Under the pieces are notes generated by a model, which saw only the letters and a list, made by a program, of their open reading frames with translations, had not been told where the DNA came from and did no database searches. A program made the position numbers and the translations under genes. From assembly GCA_963772265.1 (NCBI GenBank), contig CAVYWS010000005.1, forward strand, positions 434,001-498,000: a stretch of DNA of 64,000 nucleotides, given 5' to 3'. Shown here one piece after another: positions 1 to 8,579 of this stretch. The DNA comes from Mayfieldus sp963772265 (lineage in GTDB: Bacteria > Actinomycetota > Thermoleophilia > Solirubrobacterales > 70-9). The first letter of the stretch is position 1, and each line of letters starts with the position of its first letter.

Positions 1-155
1 TGGAGCTGGCGACCGGCGACGACATCGTCCACGCCAGCTTCGGCGAGGGCGTGGTCACCGCGATCGAGCCCGGCGGCGTGATCGTGGTGCGCTTCGCCGG
101 CGACCCCCAGGAGCGAAAGCTGATGGCCGACTACGCCCCGATCAGGAAGAAGTGA
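1..155 (+). CDS. ATP-dependent DNA helicase PcrA/UvrD, C-terminal end (partial)
   Basis: Only the last 50 residues are in the window, read in the frame starting at base 3 and ending at TGA 153-155. They contain HASFGEGVVTAIE followed by a short beta-rich stretch ending in YAPIRKK, which resembles the C-terminal Tudor-like domain of PcrA/UvrD helicases that binds RNA polymerase. The stop overlaps the folD GTG start, so the two genes are translationally coupled. Family assignment rests on this tail alone; the helicase motifs lie outside the window. Confidence 0.7.
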   Translation, partial: ELATGDDIVHASFGEGVVTAIEPGGVIVVRFAGDPQERKLMADYAPIRKK

Positions 156-1003
156 GCGCGCGGATCATCGACGGCAAGGCGATCGCGGCCGAGGTGCGCG
201 AGCGGGTGCGCTCCGAGGTGGCCGAGCTCGTCGCCGGCGGGGGCCACGCCCCCGGCCTGGCGACGGTGCTGGTCGGCGACGACCCGGGGTCGGAGATCTA
301 CGTCGCCAACAAGCACAAGGCCTGCGAGGAGGCCGGGATGCGCTCGATCCACCACGGCCTCGCGGGCGACACCTCCGAGGACGAGCTGCTCGACCTGATC
401 GGCCGCCTCAACGCAGACGACGAGGTCGACGGCATCCTGGTCCAGCTGCCGGTGCCCGACCAGATCGATCCCGACGCGGTGATCAAGGCGATCGACCCCG
501 GCAAGGACGTCGACGGGCTGACCCCGACCAACGCCGGCCTGCTGGCCAGCGGCGCTCCCGGCCTGGTGCCCTGCACGCCGGCCGGGGTGATCGAGCTGCT
601 GCGCCACGAGGAGGTCGAGCTGGAGGGGGCGGAGGCGGTCGTCGTCGGCCGCTCCAACCTGGTCGGGCGCCCGGTCGCGAGCCTGCTGCTGGGAGCCAAC
701 GCGACGGTGACGATGTGCCACTCGCGCACCCGCGACCTGGCGGCGGTCTGCGCCCGCGCCGACGTGCTGGTCGCCGCGGTCGGGTCGCCGCGGCTGATCG
801 GCGCCGACGCGGTCAGGCCCGGCGCGACCGTGATCGACGTCGGGATGAACCGCACCGAGGACGGGCTGGCAGGCGACGTCGACTTCGAGGCGGTGCGCGA
901 GGTTGCCGCTGCGATCACCCCGGTGCCCGGCGGAGTCGGCCCGATGACGATCGCGATGCTGCTCGTCAACACCCTCGCCGCGGCTCGCTCCAGGCACGCC
1001 TAG
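152..1003 (+). CDS. folD: Bifunctional methylenetetrahydrofolate dehydrogenase / methenyltetrahydrofolate cyclohydrolase
   Basis: FolD, 283 residues, the usual length. Cytosolic enzyme interconverting 5,10-methylene-THF and 10-formyl-THF with NADP, supplying one-carbon units for purines and fMet. Visible signatures: YVANKHK (Y50 and K54, the catalytic pair), DGILVQLPVP, PGKDVDGLTPTN, the NADP-binding GRSNLVGRPVASLL, and the family C-terminal signature PVPGGVGPMTIAMLL. GTG start at 152 overlaps the helicase stop (GTGA), which fixes the start. Frame intact. Confidence 0.97.
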   Translation: MSARIIDGKAIAAEVRERVRSEVAELVAGGGHAPGLATVLVGDDPGSEIYVANKHKACEEAGMRSIHHGLAGDTSEDELLDLIGRLNADDEVDGILVQLPVPDQIDPDAVIKAIDPGKDVDGLTPTNAGLLASGAPGLVPCTPAGVIELLRHEEVELEGAEAVVVGRSNLVGRPVASLLLGANATVTMCHSRTRDLAAVCARADVLVAAVGSPRLIGADAVRPGATVIDVGMNRTEDGLAGDVDFEAVREVAAAITPVPGGVGPMTIAMLLVNTLAAARSRHA

Positions 1004-1064
1004 GCGGGAGCCCCTCAGGCGCGGTCCATGCGTGCCTAGGACGCCTGGCCAGAGCTCCTTTTTT
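992..1064 (+). terminator. Possible terminator after folD
   Basis: AGGCACGC (992-999) can pair with GCGTGCCT (1030-1037) and the downstream strand ends in six T residues at 1059-1064. The loop is long and the hairpin is not immediately next to the T-run, so this is a weak intrinsic terminator call. It fits the end of the folD transcript. Confidence 0.35.
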
Positions 1065-1121
1065 GCGACCTATCGGGGCTGTACTGTCACGCCCGAACCC
1101 CTAGTCCAAGGAGGACGCTGC

Positions 1122-1754
1122 ATGGATCTCAACAGGCTTCGACAGGGAGAGCAGATCGCTGCGATTGCGGCAATCGTGCTCCTCCTCGACATGTTCATCT
1201 TCAAGTGGTTCGGGCTTAAGGCGTCTGGGCCGCTGGGCATCAGCGTCGAGGGCTCGAAGAATGCCTGGGGATCGTTCGACGTGATCGACATCATCCTGTT
1301 CATCACGGTCCTTGCGGCCCTCGGCATGGCGTACCTGCGGGCGAGCGACTCCGACCTCGACCTGCCTGTTGCCGCCAGCGTCGTGGTCACCGTCCTCGGG
1401 GCATTGGGGACGCTGCTGATCCTCTACCGGCTGATCAGTCCGCCCGACTTCGGGGCCCCGGATATCAACGGCCTCGATCACACGCGAAAGATCGGCGCCT
1501 TCATCGGCCTGATCGCCGCCGGGGCTCTGACCTACGGGGGCTATCTCGCGATGCAGGAACGAGGGGACGTCGTTCCAGGATGCCGCCGATCGCTTCGGCG
1601 GCGGTGGTCGGCGGCGGCGAACCTCCTCGCTCCTCCGCCTCCGGGTGGAGAGCCGGCGCCACCGCCACCGAGCGCCGGAGCCCCCTTCGGCGCCTCCGCC
1701 GCCTCCTCCGCCTCCGCCCTCCGGCGGCGCACCGCCGACCGCCTGACGGGCTAG
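1122..1754 (+). CDS. Four-helix membrane protein with Pro/Gly-rich tail (frameshifted tail)
   Basis: Family not recognised. ATG at 1122 is chosen because AAGGAGG lies at 1108-1114, 7 nt upstream. The first ~150 residues hold four hydrophobic segments (about residues 10-27, 50-70, 85-105, 125-145) with the motif WGSFDVIDIILF between helices 1 and 2. After about residue 147 the reading frame changes character: one extra G in the GGGG run near 1563 and further indels hide a proline/glycine-rich cytoplasmic tail, visible in another frame as SAPPPPPPPPSGGAPPTA ending near 1746. It is a tandem paralogue of the next gene. Tail sequence and exact end are uncertain. Confidence 0.65.
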   Translation: MDLNRLRQGEQIAAIAAIVLLLDMFIFKWFGLKASGPLGISVEGSKNAWGSFDVIDIILFITVLAALGMAYLRASDSDLDLPVAASVVVTVLGALGTLLILYRLISPPDFGAPDINGLDHTRKIGAFIGLIAAGALTYGGYLAMQERGDVVPGCRRSLRRRWSAAANLLAPPPPGGEPAPPPPSAGAPFGASAASSASALRRRTADRLTG

Positions 1755-1816
1755 GGAGTTCAGACCGCCCGGGGAGCGCCACGACGGCGCCCCCGGGTGG
1801 TTACCTTTCCGGGGCC

Positions 1817-2296
1817 GTGAGGCTCGATCGGCTCAGAGGAGGGGACGCGCTCGCCGGCTTCGGTGGGCTGCTGCTGGCGATCGCGATGTTCCTGCCCTGG
1901 TTCGGCAAGGTCTCGCCCTTCTGCGTCCCGCTGCCCGGCCATTCCTGCGGGCGCAACTTCGACGCCTGGAAGGCGTTCGACGTGACCGACCTGATCCTGC
2001 TCGCGGCGGCGCTGGCCGGGATCGCCGTCGCGGTGCTCGCCGGGGCAAGCTCGAAGACCGACGCCCAGATCAGCTCGGCCTCGATCGCCACGCCGATCGC
2101 CGCCCTGGCCACGGTCCTGACCCTCTACCGGGTGATCGATCCGGTCGGCAGCCTCGACCCCCGCTACGGCCTCTACGTCGGCCTCGCCGCCTGCCTCGCG
2201 ACCACCTACGGATGCTGGCGCGCGGTCCGCAACGACCAGCCCTCTAGAGTCGCTCGGCGACCCCGGCGGCGATCCGCTTCGAGAAGCGACAAATAA
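1817..2296 (+). CDS. Four-helix membrane protein, paralogue of the preceding gene
   Basis: GTG at 1817 starts a ~159-residue protein with four hydrophobic segments and the motif AWKAFDVTDLILL, matching AWGSFDVIDIILF of the upstream gene; both also share a TLYR.I[SD]P motif between helices 3 and 4. A cysteine pair (CVPLPGHSCG) is present in the first extracytoplasmic loop. The last ~17 residues (after about 2245) run over a fossil copy of the 3' end of the oppositely oriented GMC oxidoreductase gene, so the present C-terminus was probably created by that rearrangement. Function unknown. Confidence 0.6.
   Translation: MRLDRLRGGDALAGFGGLLLAIAMFLPWFGKVSPFCVPLPGHSCGRNFDAWKAFDVTDLILLAAALAGIAVAVLAGASSKTDAQISSASIATPIAALATVLTLYRVIDPVGSLDPRYGLYVGLAACLATTYGCWRAVRNDQPSRVARRPRRRSASRSDK
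2242..2288. repeat. Direct-repeat copy A: fossil 3' end of a GMC oxidoreductase gene
   Basis: Read on the minus strand this encodes KRIAAGVAERL followed by a TAG stop, matching the true GMC C-terminus KRVAAGVAERF-stop at copy B (2743-2786). About 37 bp align with one substitution and one indel. The copies bracket a ~460 bp segment. Confidence 0.75.
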
Positions 2297-2437
2297 GCTG
2301 GCGAGGCCTTCCTGCAGTCTCGCTAGTGGCGCCGTTTGTGAGCGACTTGTCGTTGCAGGACCCGACAAAGTTGATTCCGACGAGCCGAGCCCCAAGGAAA
2401 TCATCACGTCTTATGGCCATTACCTCGGAGAGGCAGA

Positions 2438-2746
2438 TTGACCGACGAAGAACGCTACGAACAGGAATGTCTCAAGGCAGTCAAGGATGCCGCGACGGGG
2501 GCATTCGAACGGGAGCCCAGAAAGGTGATCCACGACGTCCGGCTCGAGGGGTCGTATCCCGACACCCGGTTGATCGTTGACATCTCGGTCCCTTGGGAGC
2601 AGGCGGAGTTGGATTGGCACCTTTGGGGCGATGACTTTGGTGAAATCCCTTCTGGCGAGTCACCAGTTCCGCCGGGTGGAGTGATGCAGGATGTGATGGT
2701 CCAGTTGTACGAATTCGGAGCTGGCGGCCCACCCAGGCCTTCCTAA
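2438..2746 (+). CDS. Hypothetical protein, 102 aa, on a small low-GC insert
   Basis: TTG start at 2438 is supported by GGAGAGG at 2427-2433; no in-frame ATG precedes it. The product is acidic and soluble (MTDEERYEQECLKAVKDAA..., then WEQAELDWHLWGDDFGEIP) with no membrane segment or motif I recognise. The surrounding bases 2297-2745 are visibly less GC-rich than their neighbours, and the segment is bracketed by copies of a gene 3' end, so it looks acquired. It could be an immunity-type or orphan protein, but nothing in the sequence shows this. Confidence 0.5.
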   Translation: MTDEERYEQECLKAVKDAATGAFEREPRKVIHDVRLEGSYPDTRLIVDISVPWEQAELDWHLWGDDFGEIPSGESPVPPGGVMQDVMVQLYEFGAGGPPRPS

Positions 2747-2786
2747 AATCGCTCGGCGACCCCGGCGGCGACCCGCTTCGAGAACG
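2743..2786. repeat. Direct-repeat copy B: genuine 3' end of the GMC oxidoreductase gene
   Basis: Second member of the pair with 2242-2288. It is the functional end of the minus-strand GMC gene (TAG stop complementary to 2743-2745). Confidence 0.75.
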
Positions 2787-4586
2787 CGATCACGGTCATC
2801 ATCGGATTGACCCCGACCGAGGTCGGGAACAGCGCCGCGTCGGCGACGTAGACGCCCTTCACTCCGTTCACCGCTCCGTCGGCCGCACAGACGCCCTGCT
2901 TGCGGTCGGAGGCGATCCGCGCGGTCCCCATCGGGTGAAAGGCCTCGAGCCGCAGCTCCGCCGGCTTGATCGCGGTCGCCTCGAAGTCGGCGAGCTGGTC
3001 GCGCTTCAGCACGCCGACGCGGCCGATGTTGGGGTAGACCTCGGCGGCGCCGGCGGCGAAGTGGACCTCGGCGGCGCGGGCGATCCCGAAGTGGATCCGG
3101 CGCGCGTCCTCGGCGCTGAGCTTGTAGGAGGCCCGCAGCGAGCCGTCGGCGCTGAGGCCGATCCGGCCCGAGGAGACGTCGGAGAGGTGGACCCCGATCG
3201 AGCCGATGTTGGAGAAGCCGAGCATCGCCTCCTGGTGCTTTCGCCCCGTGCCCAGCAGCCAGGCGCCGCCGAACGGAAGCGGGGTGAAGGTCGCCTCGAG
3301 CAGGATGCCCTGCGGCTCCCACTGGTCGATGTAGTAGCTCTGCATCACGCCCTCCCAGCCGCGCACCTCCTCCTCGTAGCGGGCCCCGATCCAGCAGGCC
3401 GGGTGCAGGTGCAGGTGGCGGCCCACCTGGTCGCCGCCCAGCCCCGAGCGCAGCAGCAGCTCCGGGGTGCCGAGGGCGCCGCCGGCGGCGATCACCGCCC
3501 GGGCGCGCACCGTGTAGCGGCGCCGGCGCCCGTTGCGCTCGCCGTCGGGGGAGGCCAGGCACTCGACCCCGACCGCCCGCCCGTCCTCGACCAGGATCCG
3601 CTGCACGTCGACCCGCTGGCGGATCCGCGCTCCGGCGGCCGCCGCCCGCGGCAGGTAGGAGACGTGCATGCCGCGCTTGGCGTCGATCGCGCATCCGAAG
3701 GGGCAGGAGCTGCACTGCACGCAGCTGCCGGCGTTGCGGCTGATCGGGCCGCCGCTGGCGCCGAGCGCCTCGGGCGCCCTCCATCGCCAGCTGGCCGTTG
3801 CGGCCCATGCGCTCGGGGTCGAGCCGGGTGACCCGCAGAAACTCCTCGGCCTCGGAGAACTCGGCGTCGAGATCGGTCGCCCAGTCGACGCCGAAGCTCT
3901 CCGACCATCCCTGCAGCACCGGCTCGGGCGCCCGGAAGCAGGTGCCGGAGTTGATCACCGTGGTGCCGCCGATCACGCGCGCCACCGGCACCGGGATCGG
4001 CGGGTGGCCCTCGGCGACGGTGAGGCCGGCCTCGCGGTAGAGGGCGGTGACGGCCTCGATCGGCTCGCGGGGGTAGTTCTCGCGGGTGAAGTGCCCTCCG
4101 GCCTCGAGCACGACGACGTCGACTCCCGCCTCGGCGAGAGTTGCCGCCGCCGCCGCCCCGCCGGCCCCGGAGCCGACGATCACGACGTCGCACTGCTCGC
4201 CGTCGCCCCGGGGGCTGGTCTCGCCCAGTGGCCCGGCGGGCTCGGGGAGCGAACCGTCGGCCAATCCGCAGCTGATCTCGTAGCCGACCCGCTCGCGGAC
4301 CTCGGGCACGACGGCGTAGCCGAGGGTGCAGAGGACCTTGGCCATCAGCAGCAGGTCGTGGGCGGGCCCGAAGCGCGAGGACTCGAGCTTGGCGAGGAAG
4401 TCCTCGCGCGCCTCGAGGTCGAGGCGGGAGTAGCGCCAGGGGAACGGCAGCCACTCGAACAGCCGCAGGGCGAGCTTCAGGCGCGCGAGGTTTCGGGGCG
4501 GAAGCTCGGCCACGAAGCGCGCCGACCGGCCCGGCGACGTCGACTTCACGCTGGGCGGCGGGCAGCCCGTCGTAGCCGGGCGCCAT
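2743..4586 (-). CDS. GMC-family FAD oxidoreductase, long-chain alcohol oxidase type (frameshifted)
   Basis: Read in three pieces. The N-terminus includes RTLAAICEAMAPGYDG, like the gluconate 2-dehydrogenase subunit 3/fatty alcohol oxidase N-terminal region; the frame shifts near 4550, giving the FAD Rossmann motif VIVGSGAGGAAAAATLAEAG; it shifts again near 3775, giving the cysteine-rich CSSCPFGCAIDAKRG and the GMC C-terminal domain with HPMGTARI and PTSVGVNPMMTVIAF. Total about 610-635 residues, normal for the family. It probably oxidises an alcohol or sterol; substrate unknown. First ATG of the N-terminal frame is at 4586, but coding character continues to the stop of the upstream gene at 4647, so the true start may be there. 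Cotranscribed with the upstream membrane protein. Confidence 0.85.
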
Positions 4587-4646
4587 CGCCTCGCAGATCG
4601 CCGCCAGGGTGCGCTGCTCGGCGGCCGCGAGCCCCGGCGCGCGCCT

Positions 4647-5090
4647 TCAGCCGGGCGCAGCCGGGCGCGACACCCGCCCGGCCAGCGAGTACAGCCAGAG
4701 CGCCGAGAGCGCGAGGAAGCCGTCGACGAGGAAGTTGAGCAGGTAGATGAAGACGTCGGAGTCGAAGAGGTAGAAGCCGAGCGTGGTCAGCGAGGTCGCC
4801 GCCTTGCCGACCGCGAGCACCAGCAGCAGCGGCCGGTAGCGGACCACGTCGGTCTGCGCGAGGACGCAGATCCCGGTGATCACCACCATGTAGCCGAAGC
4901 CGAGCGCGAGCCAGAACTGCTCGTCGGTGTGCGGGGCCCGGGTGAAGCCGCCGATGTCGTCGCCGAGATCGGAGATCACGTCGAGGACGCCGTTCTGGAA
5001 GATGATGAACAGCAGCCCGACGACCGCGAAGCTCGCCGCGAGCAGGCGCAGGTTGAAGACGACGAACTTCTCTGCCCGGTCTCCCCGCAT
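4647..5090 (-). CDS. Four-helix membrane protein (BphX-like?) upstream of GMC oxidoreductase
   Basis: About 147 residues with four hydrophobic segments, e.g. LLAASFAVVGLLFIIFQNG, FWLALGFGYMVVITGICVL and YLLNFLVDGFLALSALWLY. Size and topology resemble BphX-like proteins, which I cannot confirm. I prefer ATG 5090 (MRGDRAEKF) because a TAGGAT box (complement of 5101-5106) lies 10 nt upstream; ATG 5102 is also in frame but overlaps that box. Its stop abuts the GMC oxidoreductase frame, suggesting one transcript and a shared role, for example membrane electron acceptance or lipid handling. Confidence 0.7.
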   Translation of the reverse strand: MRGDRAEKFVVFNLRLLAASFAVVGLLFIIFQNGVLDVISDLGDDIGGFTRAPHTDEQFWLALGFGYMVVITGICVLAQTDVVRYRPLLLVLAVGKAATSLTTLGFYLFDSDVFIYLLNFLVDGFLALSALWLYSLAGRVSRPAAPG

Positions 5091-5100
5091 CGCGCGCGGC

Positions 5101-5110
5101 ATCCTATCCT
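5101..5110. promoter_or_regulatory. Overlapping divergent -10 boxes (gatC / membrane protein)
   Basis: TATCCT at 5105-5110 sits 7 nt before the gatC ATG; on the other strand TAGGAT (complement of 5101-5106) sits 10 nt before ATG 5090. The two hexamers share bases 5105-5106, so the two polymerases should exclude each other. No Shine-Dalgarno is present on either side. Confidence 0.55.
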
Positions 5111-5117
5111 GGCGCTG

Positions 5118-5408
5118 ATGATCGACCGCGAGCAGGTGCTTCACGTCGCCCGCCTTGCCCGCCTCTCCCTCAGCGAGGAGGAGGTGGAGACGATGGCGCG
5201 CGAGCTCTCGGGGATCCTCGAGCACGTCGACCGGATCGCCCAGCTCGACCTCGACGAGGTCGAGCCGACCTCGCACGTGGTCGACCTCGAGAACGTCCTG
5301 CGGCCCGACGAGCCGCGGCCGAGCTGGCCCCGCGAGCAGATCCTCGAGGGGGCTCCCGATCCCGCCGACGGCGCCTTCCGGGTGCCGTCGCCCGGGGCGG
5401 AGGGTTGA
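5118..5408 (+). CDS. gatC: Aspartyl/glutamyl-tRNA amidotransferase subunit C
   Basis: 96 residues, full length. N-terminal VLHVARLARLSLSEEEVE and LEHVDRIAQLDLDEVEPTSH are characteristic of GatC, the small subunit that stabilises GatA on GatB. GatCAB converts misacylated Glu-tRNAGln (and Asp-tRNAAsn) to the amide. ATG 5118 follows a TAnnnT box by 7 nt, predicting a leaderless mRNA. Its stop overlaps the gatA start. Confidence 0.95.
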   Translation: MIDREQVLHVARLARLSLSEEEVETMARELSGILEHVDRIAQLDLDEVEPTSHVVDLENVLRPDEPRPSWPREQILEGAPDPADGAFRVPSPGAEG

Positions 5409-6866
5409 GCGTGGCCGAGCTGCTCGAGCTGACCGCTGCCGAGGCCGGCAGGGCGATCGCCGCGAAGGAGATCGACGCCGGCGAGTACCTCGCCGCCTGG
5501 CAGCAGGCAGCGGGGACGGACGAGCTCAACGCCTACCTCTGGACTTCCGACTCCGGTGACGAGCGACCGGCGACCGGCAACGGGAGCCCCGACTCCCCGC
5601 TCCGCGGGCGTCCCGGTCGCGGTCAAGGACATCTTCTGCACCGAGGGCATCCCGACCACCGCCGGGTCGAAGATCCTCGAGGGCTACCGGCCGCCCTACA
5701 CGGCGACCGCGGTCCGCAGGCTGGCCGAGGCCGGCGCGCCGGTTCTCGGCAAGACCAACATGGACGAGTTCGCGATGGGCTCCTCGAACGAGAACTCCGG
5801 CTACGGGCCGGTGCTCAACCCGTGGGACCGCGAGCGGGTGCCCGGCGGCTCCTCGGGGGGCTCGGCGGCCGCGGTCGCCGGCGGCCTGGCGCCGTGGGCG
5901 ATCGGCACCGACACCGGCGGCTCGATCCGCCAGCCCGCCTCGCTCTGCGGGATCGTCGGGATGAAGCCGACCTACGGCGCGATCTCGCGCTACGGGATGA
6001 TCGCCTTCGCCTCCTCGCTGGACCAGTGCGGCCCGCTGACCCGCGACGTGACCGATGCGGCCCTGCTTCTCTCGGCGATGCAGGGACGCGACGCCTGCGA
6101 CTCGACCTCGGTCGGGATCGAGGGGGGCGTGAAGCTCCCCGACCGCGAGGACCTGCGGGGGCTTCGCTTCGCCGTCCCCACCGGGCTCGACATGGACGGA
6201 GTCGAAGCGGGCGTGAATTCGGTCTTCGAGCAGACGCTGAAGACGATCGAGGGGCTGGGCGGGGAGCTCGGCGAGGCGCCGCTGCCGCACGCCGACCACG
6301 GCATCTCGGCCTACTACGTGATCGCCCCCGCCGAGGCCTCGGCCAACCTGGCCCGCTACGACGGCGTCCGCTACGGGCTGCGGGTCGAGGCCGACGACCT
6401 GCTGGGGATGTACGAGGGGACCCGCGCCGCCGGCTTCGGCGCCGAGGTCAAGCGCCGGATCATGCTCGGCACCTATGCGCTCTCCTCGGGCTACTACGAG
6501 GCCTACTACGGCCGGGCGCAGAAGGTTCGCACCAAGATCGCCGAGGACCTCGCCAACGCCTTCGCCGACTTCGACTTCGTCGTCACCCCGACCTCGCCCT
6601 CGGTCGCCTTCAAGCTCGGCGAGAAGACCGACGACCCGCTGGCGATGTACCTGAACGACTACTTCACGGTGCCGATGCCGCTGGCCGGCACGCCGGCGAT
6701 CTCGATCCCGGCCGGCCTCGCCGAGCCCGACGGCGGCGGGCCGCAGCTCCCGGTCGGCTTTCAGATCGCCGGCCCGGCGTTCAGCGAGAACGCGATCCTC
6801 GACGCCGCCTTCGCGCTGGAGCAGGCGATCGGCTTCGACGCCCGCCCGCAGGGAGTGGGCGGATGA
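5405..6866 (+). CDS. gatA: Aspartyl/glutamyl-tRNA amidotransferase subunit A (one-base frameshift)
   Basis: Amidase subunit releasing ammonia from glutamine for the tRNA-dependent transamidation. The TTG at 5405 overlaps the gatC stop; GTG 5411 is the alternative. The frame breaks at 5600-5604: removing one C turns the run into PLAGVPVAVKD and restores a ~486-residue protein. The amidase-signature Lys-Ser-Ser triad is visible in VAVKD (about residue 73), GGSSGGSAAA (about 150) and TGGSIRQPA (about 173). The gene is essential in organisms lacking GlnRS, so I treat the break as a sequencing error. ATGA overlap with the next gene. Confidence 0.93.
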
Positions 6867-7147
6867 CCCAGTTGACCGAAGCGGAATGCCGCGAGGCGGT
6901 GCAGGAGGCGCTCGACTCGCTGCCGCCGGAGATCGGGGCGAGGCTGGAAAACGTCGCGGTGATCGTCGACGACAGCCCGCCGAACGGGCTCTACGGGCTC
7001 TACGACCCGCGCGGCGGCCTGCCGCGAATCGTCATCTTCAGGCGCGCCAACCCCAATGCGGAGCAGGTGCGTCGCACCGTCCTGCATGAGGTCGGACATC
7101 ACTTCGGGATGAGCGAGGAGCAGATCCGGGGGCTGGGCTATGGCTGA
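6863..7147 (+). CDS. Zincin-like metallopeptidase (type 1 family), 94 aa
   Basis: Small cytosolic protein with HEVGHHFGMSEE: H75-E76-x-x-H79 is a zincin metal site with a downstream glutamate, as in the DUF1025/Zincin_1 family. These are compact putative metalloproteases of unknown substrate. ATG 6863 overlaps the gatA stop (ATGA), and its own end overlaps the gatB ATG (7140), so it is embedded and translationally coupled inside the gatCAB operon. No signal peptide. Confidence 0.8.
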   Translation: MTQLTEAECREAVQEALDSLPPEIGARLENVAVIVDDSPPNGLYGLYDPRGGLPRIVIFRRANPNAEQVRRTVLHEVGHHFGMSEEQIRGLGYG

Positions 7148-8579
7148 GTACGAGCCGGTGATCGGGCTCGAGATCCACGTCCACCTCTCGACCCGGACGA
7201 AGATGTTCTGCGGCTGCGAGCCGAGCTTCGGCGACGAGCCCAACGTCCACACCTGCCCGGTCTGCCTCGCGCATCCCGGGGTGCTCCCGGTCCCCAACGA
7301 GCAGGCGATCCGCTACGCGCTGATGATCGCCGCCGCGCTGGGCTGCGAGGTCGCCCCGCGGTCGATCTTTCACCGCAAGAACTACTTCTATCCCGACAAC
7401 CCGAAGGCGTACCAGATCAGCCAGTACGACATCCCGCTTGCGAGCAACGGCCGCCTCGGCGAGGTCCGAATCCACCGCGCCCATCTCGAGGAGGACGCGG
7501 CGAAGATGATCCACGTCGGCGAGTCGGGCCGGATCCACGGCTCCGGCGCCTCGCTGGTCGACTTCAACCGCGCCGGCACGCCGCTGGTCGAGATCGTCAC
7601 CGAGCCCGACCTGCGCAGCGCCTCGCAGGCGCGCCACTGGGCGGAGCTGCTGCGCACGACGATCCACCAGCTCGGCGTCTCCGACGCGAAGATGGAGGAG
7701 GGCAGCCTGCGAGTCGACGCCAACGTCTCGCTGCGCCCGGCGGGCTCGGACGAGCTGGGCACCAAGACCGAGCTCAAGAACATGAACAGCTTCCGCTTCC
7801 TCGAGCGCGGGATGGAGGCCGAGATCGAGCGCCAGCGCGCGCTCCTGGAGGCGGAGGAGACGGTCTCCCAGGAGACGCTTCACTTCGACCCCGACGACGG
7901 CAGCCTGCACCCGCTGCGCTCGAAGGAGTACGAGCACGACTACCGCTACTTCCCCGAGCCCGACCTGGTGCCGCTTGCCCCTACCGAGGAGATGCTGCGC
8001 GAGGCGAGCGAGTCGCTGCCGGAGCTTCCCGGCGACCGCGCCGAGCGCTACCGCGAGAAGCTCGGCCTCTCGGAGGAGGTGGCGATGCTGCTCGCAGGCG
8101 ACACCGACACCGGTCAGTACTTCGAGCAGGCGGTGGAGGCCGCGGACGGCGCCGAGCCAAGGGTTATCGCCAATTGGGTCACCGGTGAGCTGGCGGGGGC
8201 GCTGCGCCAGAGCGGCCAGGAGGGTGGGCTCGCGGACTCGAAGGTGAAGCCGGAGTCGCTGGCCAAGCTGGTCGCGATGGTCGAGGCCAAGAAGGTCTCG
8301 CACGGCGCGGCCAAGCAGGTGCTCGAGGCGCTGGTTGCGGAGGGCGGGGACCCGGCCGCGATCGTCGAGCGCGAAGGACTGGGCCAGATCGCCGACGGCT
8401 CCGAGCTGGAGGGCGTGGTCGAGAGCGCGATCGAGGCCCAGCCCGAGGCCGCCGACCAGGTTCGCGGCGGGAACCAGAAGGCGATCGGGGTTATCGTCGG
8501 GGCGGTGATGAAGCAGACCAAGGGCCGCGCCGACGGGGGAGAGGTGCAGCGGCTGATCCGCGAGAAGCTGGGTGCCTGA
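7140..8579 (+). CDS. gatB: Aspartyl/glutamyl-tRNA amidotransferase subunit B
   Basis: 479 residues, full length, frame intact. Begins with PVIGLEIHVHLSTRTKMFCG, the GatB signature, followed by the zinc-type cysteines CGC and CPVC (about residues 23-44). The kinase domain phosphorylates the gamma-carboxyl of Glu-tRNA before amidation; the C-terminal ~150 residues are the helical YqeY-like tRNA-binding domain. Start overlaps the zincin gene, stop overlaps the next ATG (TGATG), so five genes from gatC onward form one tightly coupled unit. Confidence 0.97.
   Translation: MAEYEPVIGLEIHVHLSTRTKMFCGCEPSFGDEPNVHTCPVCLAHPGVLPVPNEQAIRYALMIAAALGCEVAPRSIFHRKNYFYPDNPKAYQISQYDIPLASNGRLGEVRIHRAHLEEDAAKMIHVGESGRIHGSGASLVDFNRAGTPLVEIVTEPDLRSASQARHWAELLRTTIHQLGVSDAKMEEGSLRVDANVSLRPAGSDELGTKTELKNMNSFRFLERGMEAEIERQRALLEAEETVSQETLHFDPDDGSLHPLRSKEYEHDYRYFPEPDLVPLAPTEEMLREASESLPELPGDRAERYREKLGLSEEVAMLLAGDTDTGQYFEQAVEAADGAEPRVIANWVTGELAGALRQSGQEGGLADSKVKPESLAKLVAMVEAKKVSHGAAKQVLEALVAEGGDPAAIVEREGLGQIADGSELEGVVESAIEAQPEAADQVRGGNQKAIGVIVGAVMKQTKGRADGGEVQRLIREKLGA

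Noticed and set aside
1640..1750. CCG-rich tract as a repeat element
   Set aside because: It reads as the Pro-rich tail of the membrane protein starting at 1122.
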